From Lachnospiraceae bacterium (GTDB lineage Bacteria; Bacillota; Clostridia; Lachnospirales; Lachnospiraceae), in NCBI GenBank assembly GCA_017613225.1, contig JAGAEH010000060.1, forward strand, positions 1 to 5,877: DNA of 5,877 nucleotides, read 5' to 3'. The notes beneath the pieces were generated by a model, which was not told the DNA's origin, ran no database searches, and saw nothing but the letters and a program-made list of their open reading frames with translations. Made by a program: the position numbers and the translations under genes. Positions 1 to 4,385 of the stretch are shown piece after piece; within the stretch, counting starts at the first letter, position 1, and each line of letters starts with the position of its first letter.

Positions 1-316
1 CCACCTCTACGGTGAAGTCCACATGGCCGGGCGTATCGATGATATTGATGCGGTGTTCCATGGCGCCGGGCATGGGCTTGGTCTCCTTTTCCAGCGTCCA
101 ATGGCACGTGGTGGCAGCCGAAGTAATGGTGATACCGCGCTCTTTCTCCTGATCCATGTAGTCCATGGTAGCAGTTCCTTCGTGGGTATCGCCCATCTTG
201 TAGTTGACACCGGTATAGTACAGGATACGCTCGGTGAGCGTAGTCTTGCCCGCATCGATGTGCGCCATTATTCCGATGTTTCGTGTCCGCTCAAGCGGAT
301 ACTCTCTATCAGACAA
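1..316 (-). CDS. fusA: Elongation factor G, N-terminal part (cut by window edge)
   Basis: Translocation GTPase that moves tRNAs and mRNA through the ribosome after peptide-bond formation and helps split post-termination ribosomes; cytoplasmic. Only the first 105 residues are visible out of roughly 700 usual for the family. The G1 P-loop AHIDAGKTT is at residues 18-26, the switch I element MDQEKERGITITS at 54-66, and the G3 motif DTPGH at 94-98. Between switch I and G3 lies the insert TTCHWTLEKETKPMPGAMEH, which I recognise from Lachnospiraceae EF-G. The start is TTG at 316: it gives the family N-terminus SDREYPLERTRNIGIMAH, and the next in-frame Met (residue 17) would delete the start of the G domain. 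It lies 18 bases downstream of rpsG and is almost surely cotranscribed with it. The identification is very secure; the exact start is highly likely. Confidence 0.97.
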   Translation of the reverse strand, partial: MSDREYPLERTRNIGIMAHIDAGKTTLTERILYYTGVNYKMGDTHEGTATMDYMDQEKERGITITSAATTCHWTLEKETKPMPGAMEHRINIIDTPGHVDFTVEV

Positions 317-323
317 AGTAGTT

Positions 324-329
324 CCTCCT
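324..329 (-). promoter_or_regulatory. Shine-Dalgarno site that fixes the TTG start of fusA
   Basis: Read on the minus strand, AGGAGG lies 7 bases upstream of TTG. It fits wholly in the 18-base gap after the rpsG stop. No other good start codon has such a site, so this supports TTG as the fusA initiation codon. Confidence 0.85.
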
Positions 330-334
330 GAAAA

Positions 335-805
335 TTAGAAACGATAGTGGGCAAATGCCTTGTTCGCTTCTGCCATCTTGTGCATGTCCTCTTTTCTCTT
401 GACCGCGGAGCCGGTGTTGTTGGAAGCGTCCATGATCTCGTTTGCGAGACGCTCTTCCATGGTCTTTTCACCTCTCTTGCGGGAGAACATGGTCAGCCAG
501 CGCAGCGCCAGAGCCTGGCGTCTGTCTGCCTTGACTTCGATGGGCACCTGATACGTTGCGCCGCCGATACGCTTCGCCTTGACTTCGAGAACCGGCATCA
601 TGTTGTTCATGGCGTCGCGGAAAACTTCCATTGCGGGCTTTCCGGTGGTGTTCTCGATCCTCTCAAAGGCGCCGTATACGATCTTCTGCGCAACACCCTT
701 CTTGCCGTCCAGCATGATGTTGTTCACCAACTTGGTCACGACCTTGTCGTTGTAGACAGGATCGGCAAGGATGTCTCTTCTTTGGGTATGTCCTTTACGT
801 GGCAC
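335..805 (-). CDS. rpsG: 30S ribosomal protein S7
   Basis: Primary assembly protein of the 30S head. It binds the 3' major domain of 16S rRNA and lies near the E site and mRNA exit channel. The 156 residues match the usual bacterial length. The N-terminus PRKGHTQRRDILADP, the central segment GGATYQVPIEV (about residues 81-91) and the basic RRQALALRWL segment (about 95-104) are typical S7. The C-terminus ends in NKAFAHYRF, also typical. The start codon is GTG, behind a perfect AAGGAGG. It is the second gene of the str operon, 157 bases after rpsL and 18 bases before fusA. In E. coli S7 represses its own operon by binding the rpsL-rpsG gap; whether the long gap here does the same is inference. 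Confidence 0.98.
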   Translation of the reverse strand: MPRKGHTQRRDILADPVYNDKVVTKLVNNIMLDGKKGVAQKIVYGAFERIENTTGKPAMEVFRDAMNNMMPVLEVKAKRIGGATYQVPIEVKADRRQALALRWLTMFSRKRGEKTMEERLANEIMDASNNTGSAVKRKEDMHKMAEANKAFAHYRF

Positions 806-962
806 GTTACTTCCCTCCTTAAATAATTGCCCCTGAGGGCTTTAGATCATCGGTACTCACATGTCTGCTAACAGGTGTTCGTGTCCAAAGTACACTCTTC
901 TATAACAGAAAAGCAGCCTTTAACACTAAAAATCAGTTAGACGATGCTATACCAGGTACTGC
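806..962 (-). promoter_or_regulatory. rpsL-rpsG intercistronic region with possible regulatory RNA structure
   Basis: There is no gene in these 157 bases. Three pairing possibilities can be seen by eye on the transcript. An outer stem GTACT/AGTAC (889-893 with 853-857) encloses a small CTG-TTAG-CAG hairpin. A short GCCC-TCAG-GGGC hairpin lies at 829-840. A competing pairing puts CCCTC (835-839) against GAGGG (813-817), which is inside the rpsG ribosome binding site. The last two are mutually exclusive, as expected of a translation switch. In E. coli S7 binds this gap to shut down the operon; that this sequence is an S7 target is inference. The stems are short, so some may be chance. Confidence 0.4.
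814..820 (-). promoter_or_regulatory. Shine-Dalgarno site that fixes the GTG start of rpsG
   Basis: On the minus strand AAGGAGG lies 8 bases before GTG at 805. No in-frame ATG gives the conserved PRKGH N-terminus, so the GTG start rests on this site plus the protein alignment known for S7. The site overlaps a possible pairing partner upstream (GAGGG at 813-817 with CCCTC at 835-839, minus-strand reading). Confidence 0.85.
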
Positions 963-1382
963 CTAAGCTTTCTTCTTAGGTCTCTTAGCGCCGTACTTTG
1001 AACGGGCCTGCTTACGATTTGCAACACCGGCCGTGTCGAGCGTGCCGCGGACGATATGATAACGGGTACCGGGAAGATCCTTTACCCTGCCGCCGCGAAC
1101 CAGAACGACGCTATGCTCCTGAAGGTTGTGGCCTTCGCCGGGGATGTAGCTCGTAACCTCGATGCCGTTTGAGAGACGGACTCTGGCGATCTTACGCAGA
1201 GCTGAGTTCGGCTTCTTGGGTGTTGCGGTCTTGACGGCCGTGCACACACCGCGCTTCTGGGGAGAAGCCTGTTCCGTCGCCTTTTTATGCAGAGAGTTGT
1301 AGCCTCTCAGCAGAGCGGGCGCGGTAGACTTTTTCTCGGAAGTCTCTCTGCCTTTTCTCACTAACTGGTTAAATGTAGGCAT
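963..1382 (-). CDS. rpsL: 30S ribosomal protein S12
   Basis: Decoding-centre protein of the 30S subunit that controls tRNA selection accuracy. The 139-residue length fits Firmicutes S12. The GYNSLHKKATEQ segment (27-38) is the normal Firmicutes insertion and shifts E. coli numbering by 13. K56 in TPKKPNS and K101 in GGRVKDLPG correspond to E. coli K43 and K88 (Met-counted), the classical streptomycin-resistance positions; both are lysine, as in streptomycin-sensitive strains. D102 matches the aspartate that is methylthiolated in many bacteria. The stop is TAG. The ATG start is preceded by AAAGGAGG with an 8-base gap. It is the first gene of the operon, driven by the two promoters upstream at 1450-1479 and 1564-1591. 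Confidence 0.98.
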   Translation of the reverse strand: MPTFNQLVRKGRETSEKKSTAPALLRGYNSLHKKATEQASPQKRGVCTAVKTATPKKPNSALRKIARVRLSNGIEVTSYIPGEGHNLQEHSVVLVRGGRVKDLPGTRYHIVRGTLDTAGVANRKQARSKYGAKRPKKKA

Positions 1383-1408
1383 GCTTTATTCCTCCTTTTC
1401 AGATTTTT

Positions 1409-1443
1409 GCGCGCATCAAAATAACTGCGTTTTGGAAACGCGC
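1409..1443 (-). promoter_or_regulatory. rpsL leader with two competing hairpins
   Basis: On the transcript a 6-bp stem GCGTTT-CCA-AAACGC spans 1427-1441. An alternative stem pairs GCGCG (1439-1443) with CGCGC (1409-1413), about 10 bases upstream of the rpsL Shine-Dalgarno. The two share bases and exclude each other. This could stabilise the 5' end or tune translation; no known leader family is recognised. Confidence 0.3.
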
Positions 1444-1449
1444 CGGAGT

Positions 1450-1479
1450 AGTATAGCAAAAAGGATAGGGGGACGTCAA
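1450..1479 (-). promoter_or_regulatory. Proximal str operon promoter
   Basis: On the minus strand the -35 box is TTGACG (1474-1479) and the -10 box is TATACT (1450-1455), with an 18-base spacer. A TG one base before the -10 makes it an extended -10. Upstream, 1480-1510 is A/T-rich and contains CGAAAAA and TTTTTCG arms around 7 bases, resembling an UP element, as expected for ribosomal protein promoters. The expected transcript start is near 1443, giving a leader of about 60 bases before rpsL. Confidence 0.75.
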
Positions 1480-1563
1480 TAGATAAATTCGAAAAAAGTA
1501 CGATTTTTCGGGGTTTTACGGCGTTTTTCGCGCCTTTTGGGCCCCTGAAAGCCGTGTTTTTCC

Positions 1564-1591
1564 ATTGTATCGCGATCTTTCGTCCTGTCAA
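1564..1591 (-). promoter_or_regulatory. Distal str operon promoter
   Basis: On the minus strand a consensus -35 TTGACA (1586-1591) and a -10 TACAAT (1564-1569) are separated by 16 bases. Transcription would start near 1557 and run through the proximal promoter, giving a leader of about 175 bases. Match to the consensus is strong; the slightly short spacer is the only weakness. Confidence 0.65.
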
Positions 1592-1697
1592 GCTCTTCCG
1601 GCCGATATTGCAAGCACACACTTTTTATAGGTAGTAATTGCTCTTCGGCCGCAGAGGCGGCGGTCCCGCGGCTGCACTTTGGACGGCAGTTTTCTGT

Positions 1698-1726
1698 TTG
1701 GATCCCGGGCAACTGCTCTGTATAAG
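1698..1726 (+). promoter_or_regulatory. Weak candidate rightward promoter
   Basis: TTGGAT (1698-1703) and TATAAG (1721-1726) lie 17 bases apart. The -10 is good but the -35 matches only three positions. It would give the DUF885 gene an extra leader of about 255 bases. The promoter at 1911-1939 is a better candidate. Confidence 0.25.
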
Positions 1727-1910
1727 ATGCGTCTGCCGCGTAACGACCGGTTACCTGACAAATCCGCCGATCTTATATATCCTTTTTCTGACCATTCCCT
1801 TCGGCGTCAGGTCTTCCGGCCCCCGTTCGGACCAGGCCCGCCTGCGCCAGCCGCCTCGGCTGCAGTTTCGTCGGGGCGGTGTCTGGTCATCCGGGTATTC
1901 CACATTTCTC

Positions 1911-1939
1911 TTTTCAGCGTGAGCCTGAAGCGTTATAAT
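1911..1939 (+). promoter_or_regulatory. Likely promoter of the DUF885 gene
   Basis: A perfect -10 box TATAAT (1934-1939) lies 17 bases after TTTTCA (1911-1916), which matches the -35 consensus at four of six positions. Transcription would start near 1946, about 42 bases before the ATG at 1988. This also argues that the coding region does not extend upstream of 1988. Confidence 0.6.
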
Positions 1940-1975
1940 CTCATTGAAACATCCCTGCCCCGACCGGGCGGTCTG

Positions 1976-1982
1976 AAAGGAG
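1976..1982 (+). promoter_or_regulatory. Shine-Dalgarno site that fixes the DUF885 start
   Basis: AAAGGAG lies 5 bases before ATG at 1988. The reading frame is open back to 1679, so this site, together with the TATAAT box upstream, decides the start. The next Met, at codon 8, has no such site. Confidence 0.8.
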
Positions 1983-1987
1983 TCCCC

Positions 1988-3670
1988 ATGGAAAGAGAAG
2001 CACTGGTCATGCAATACCGCGAACTGGACCGCGACATTGCCCTTTTTCACAGAGAGTTTTCCGGCAGCGGCCGCGCCGACTATCTGCGTCTGATCCCCAA
2101 CCTGGAAAACAAGGCGAAGCTCTGCGACGAGCTGGCCGCCCTGCAGCAGCGGACCGCCGCCCTCGCCACCCCCGAGCCCGTTTTCGAGATCATGAAAAAA
2201 CAGATGACGGACGCCCTGAAGGCCTCCTCCGTCCGGCTGACGGCCGTCTTTTCCAAGCCTCACATGACGGTGACGGAGATCGCCCGCTACGCCCAGTTCG
2301 CCTACCGGGAATTCGCCACCAACGACGAGGAAAAATCCCGCCGCTTCCTGGCCTGCGCCGAACAGCTGCCGAAGGTCTGGGAGGCCGTGCAGGAGTGGAT
2401 CGGCGACGTGCCCATTGAGAACCTGCGTCCCTTCCCCGTCATCTGCCGCGTATCCGTGGAAAACATCAAATATCACGTGGAGCACCTGGCGGAAGAATAC
2501 AGCCACATGAACCCCTGGTTCCAGAAGATCGTGGGCGAGGCCCTTCTCGGCGCCTGCGAAAAGCTGACCGAATACGCCGCTTTCGTAGAGGAGAAGTATC
2601 TGAAGGACGATCCCGGACGTCAGGCAGAGACCGACGACGCCATTGTGAAGCTGGACGAGCAGTACTACCGCACCGTGCTGTGGGACAGCCTGGGCGTGGA
2701 CTTTGACGCCATTCTCTCCTGGCACGAGGCGGAGATCGAAAAGACCCGCGCCCGCATGTTCTCCATCGCCAGGAGCCTGCCCGTGCCGGAGGCAAAAGAC
2801 GTACGGACCGCCGCGGACGTGAACGCCATCCTGCTCAAGTACGCAGGTCCCTGCGACAACATCTACGACCTGTACCGCAAGGGCGTGGAGTACCTGGAGC
2901 GGGCCCGCAAGGAGGCCTACAACTACATCTGGCTGCCGGAGGGCGTCTACTGCACCTGCCAGGTGACCCCCTATGAGTGGCGTTTTTCCTGGCCCTGGGG
3001 CGGCTCCGAGGGCTGCGATCCCGGCACCGATCCTCTCACCGGCACCATGATCCTCAACAAATACAATTATAAGAACGTCACCGACGGCTGGATCAAGATG
3101 AATGCCGTGCACGAGTCATTCCCCGGCCACTTCTGCCAGGGCGTGCGTTCCATCACCGACACTCTCCCCGAGACCATGAAGATGCCCGGCGTCCGCAGCA
3201 CTCCGCTGATCGAAGGCACCGCCCACCGCTCGGAGACCCTGTTCGAGTTCATCTATCCAGAGGATCCCTTCTATCCGCTGTTCACGGCCTACCGCCAGCA
3301 TCACACCGCCGTGCGCATCAAGGCCGACCTGATGCTCCGCTACTTTGGCCGGCCCATCAAGGACGCCGTAAAGCTGTACATGGACGAGCTGGACTACGAC
3401 TACACCACCGCCCGGGGCCAGGTCAAGCAGCAGGAGGACATGGAAGGCTACTTTACCACCTATTACTTCGGCTACAAGAAGATCAGCGAGCTGGAAGCGC
3501 AGTATAAGGACCAGTACGATGAAAAGCAGTTCACCGAGATCCTGTTCTCCATCGGGCGCGTATCCGTGGACATCCTGGAGATGTACCTGGCCCTGCCGGA
3601 GGACCAGAAGCGCAGCTACCGCTACGACTTCAAGAGCCTGCTGATGACCAGGGAGTTTCCCGCGCACTGA
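1988..3670 (+). CDS. DUF885-family putative metallopeptidase
   Basis: Predicted zinc-dependent peptidase-like protein of 560 residues, near the usual size of the DUF885 family. The key motif is HESFPGHFCQ at residues 375-384, matching the family pattern HExxPGHxxQ; H375, H381 and E376 are the likely metal ligands and catalytic base. E409 in EGTAHRSE (409-416) is the likely third ligand. The C-terminal third has the family-like segment with YFTTYYFGYKKISELE near the end. The N-terminus MEREALVMQYRELDRD is charged, with no signal peptide or membrane segment, so the protein should be cytosolic, whereas many DUF885 proteins are exported. Substrate and reaction are not established here; peptide hydrolysis is inferred from the motif. 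EGTAHRSE departs from the EGWALYxE form that I recall as common. It may be cotranscribed with the acetyltransferase gene 75 bases downstream, as no terminator separates them. Confidence 0.85.
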   Translation: MEREALVMQYRELDRDIALFHREFSGSGRADYLRLIPNLENKAKLCDELAALQQRTAALATPEPVFEIMKKQMTDALKASSVRLTAVFSKPHMTVTEIARYAQFAYREFATNDEEKSRRFLACAEQLPKVWEAVQEWIGDVPIENLRPFPVICRVSVENIKYHVEHLAEEYSHMNPWFQKIVGEALLGACEKLTEYAAFVEEKYLKDDPGRQAETDDAIVKLDEQYYRTVLWDSLGVDFDAILSWHEAEIEKTRARMFSIARSLPVPEAKDVRTAADVNAILLKYAGPCDNIYDLYRKGVEYLERARKEAYNYIWLPEGVYCTCQVTPYEWRFSWPWGGSEGCDPGTDPLTGTMILNKYNYKNVTDGWIKMNAVHESFPGHFCQGVRSITDTLPETMKMPGVRSTPLIEGTAHRSETLFEFIYPEDPFYPLFTAYRQHHTAVRIKADLMLRYFGRPIKDAVKLYMDELDYDYTTARGQVKQQEDMEGYFTTYYFGYKKISELEAQYKDQYDEKQFTEILFSIGRVSVDILEMYLALPEDQKRSYRYDFKSLLMTREFPAH

Positions 3671-3693
3671 CACTTTTAGGACGGTTCCATCGA

Positions 3694-3722
3694 TGTCATC
3701 CTGAGCGAAGCCGAAGGATCTC
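3694..3722. repeat. Short interspersed repeat, TGTCATCCTGAGCG type
   Basis: The 29 bases begin TGTCATCCTGAGCG and end CGAAGGATCTC. From memory, closely similar sequences are scattered in intergenic regions of many Clostridia and other bacteria. Read on the other strand it encodes the tell-tale peptide SASLRMT, which recurs in spurious database ORFs. ATCCT and AGGAT arms are complementary and could form a small hairpin. Only one copy is in this window, so copy number in this genome cannot be judged. It lies between the DUF885 and acetyltransferase genes, where it would be transcribed. Confidence 0.7.
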
Positions 3723-3745
3723 TATCATTCGCAGAAAGGCCTGCC

Positions 3746-4234
3746 ATGTCTGACTTCAGTATCATTGAACTAACTGATCCACAAGAAAAACCGGCCGCCG
3801 TCCGCCAGGTCCTGGAGGCCCTGCCGGAGTGGTTCGGCGTCCCGGAATCCACGGAGGGGTACATCAAGGAAAGCGCCGGCCAGCTCTGCTTCGCGGCGTA
3901 TGAGCAGTCCTGCGATGGTTCTGCTTCCATGCCCCTGGGCATCCTCTGTCTGAAGCAGACCGGCGACGCCACCATGGAACTGGCCGTGATGGGCGTACGG
4001 AAGGAGTATCACCGCCGGGGCATCGGCTGCGCCTTGTTTGAAGCCGCAAAGGCCCGGGCCTCCGGTCTGGGCTGTCAGTTCCTGCAGGTGAAGACCGTGC
4101 AGATGGGGCGCTACGCCTGTTACGACGACACCAACCGCTTTTATCAGAGCATGGGCTTCCGCGAATTTGAAGTCCTCCCCTCGCTGTGGGGCTGGCACAA
4201 CCCCTGCCAGATCTACGTGATGGCACTGAAGTGA
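3746..4234 (+). CDS. GNAT-family N-acetyltransferase
   Basis: Predicted to transfer an acetyl group from acetyl-CoA to an amine substrate; soluble, single domain, 162 residues, normal for GNAT. Motif A is VMGVRKEYHRRGIGCALFEAA (81-101); RRGIG (90-94) is the pyrophosphate-binding loop of acetyl-CoA. The motif B region is YDDTNRFYQSMGF (126-138), where Y133 is placed like the usual catalytic or CoA-contacting tyrosine. The N-terminus LPEWFGVPEST (26-36) and the C-terminus WHNPCQIYVMALK identify a subgroup common in Clostridia with no substrate known to me. The ATG is preceded by AGAAAGG at a 6-base gap. It follows the DUF885 gene at 75 bases, with the interspersed repeat between them, and is followed by a terminator, so it is probably the last gene of that unit. 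Family assignment is secure; substrate unknown. Confidence 0.92.
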   Translation: MSDFSIIELTDPQEKPAAVRQVLEALPEWFGVPESTEGYIKESAGQLCFAAYEQSCDGSASMPLGILCLKQTGDATMELAVMGVRKEYHRRGIGCALFEAAKARASGLGCQFLQVKTVQMGRYACYDDTNRFYQSMGFREFEVLPSLWGWHNPCQIYVMALK

Positions 4235-4264
4235 CCCTTCAGATTCCGTTCCCAAAACCTCAGG

Positions 4265-4290
4265 AGCCGCGCGTCCGCGCGGCTTTCCTT
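4265..4290 (+). terminator. Rho-independent terminator after the acetyltransferase gene
   Basis: An 8-bp perfect GC-rich stem AGCCGCGC / GCGCGGCT (4265-4272 and 4277-4284) with a GTCC loop is followed by TTCCTT. It lies 30 bases after the acetyltransferase stop. The U-tract is interrupted by two C residues, so efficiency may be moderate. Confidence 0.75.
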
Positions 4291-4295
4291 ACGTT

Positions 4296-4318
4296 AAAAA
4301 ACCCCGGCAGAGCCGGGG
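4296..4318 (-). terminator. Rho-independent terminator of the TRAP permease gene
   Basis: A perfect 7-bp stem CCCCGGC / GCCGGGG (4302-4308 and 4312-4318) with a 3-base loop is followed, on the minus strand, by six T residues (4296-4301). It lies about 67 bases after the permease stop. On the plus strand the stem is followed by A residues, so it acts only leftward. Confidence 0.9.
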
Positions 4319-4385
4319 CAAAAAAAGGGGAATCATGTATCTGGCAGGTACAGGCGTCTCGTCTCAGCAGGTACGAACAGCCGGT

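Larger units (their letters stand above)
1383..1987. other. Divergent intergenic region between rpsL and the DUF885 gene
   Basis: This 605-base stretch has no supportable gene. It holds two leftward str operon promoters, the rpsL leader, and one good rightward promoter for the DUF885 gene, all listed separately. Around 1648-1661 a GC-rich inverted repeat (GCCGC-AGAG-GCGGC) is visible but has no U-tract, so I do not call it a terminator. There is no trace of rpoC, which often precedes rpsL in Firmicutes. The frame from 1679 to 1987 is open into the DUF885 gene, but its translation is Pro/Arg/Ser-rich, unlike any family I know, and lacks a ribosome binding site. Confidence 0.7.

Noticed and set aside
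347..826. 159-codon open frame on the plus strand opposite rpsG
   Set aside because: It is an exact antisense shadow of the conserved S7 gene with no independent evidence of coding.
901..962. Possible internal promoter for rpsG in the rpsL-rpsG gap (TTATAG-like -10)
   Set aside because: No acceptable -35 box lies at a proper distance, and the gene is adequately explained by readthrough from rpsL.
1671..1697. Possible terminator CTGC...GCAG followed by TTTT
   Set aside because: The stem is only 4 bp with a 10-base loop, and no rightward gene ends upstream of it.
1679..1987. In-frame upstream extension of the DUF885 protein by 103 codons, starting at TTG
   Set aside because: There is no ribosome binding site at 1679, the translation is Pro/Arg/Ser-rich with no homology I recognise, and a TATAAT promoter and AAAGGAG site sit directly before the ATG at 1988.
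1751..3112. 453-codon open frame on the minus strand opposite the DUF885 gene
   Set aside because: It is antisense to a clearly recognisable family protein, its translation is low-complexity G/V/L/H-rich with no known motif, and no ribosome binding site fits. Long antisense frames are expected in GC-rich coding DNA.
3676..3975. 99-codon minus-strand frame ending in ASLRMT-type residues
   Set aside because: The peptide arises from the interspersed repeat and the reverse of the acetyltransferase gene; ASLRMT-type peptides are a familiar mark of spurious ORFs over this repeat.
4344..4374. Two copies of GCAGGTAC, 15 bases apart
   Set aside because: Two 8-base matches in a non-coding tail are too short to call a repeat or attachment site.
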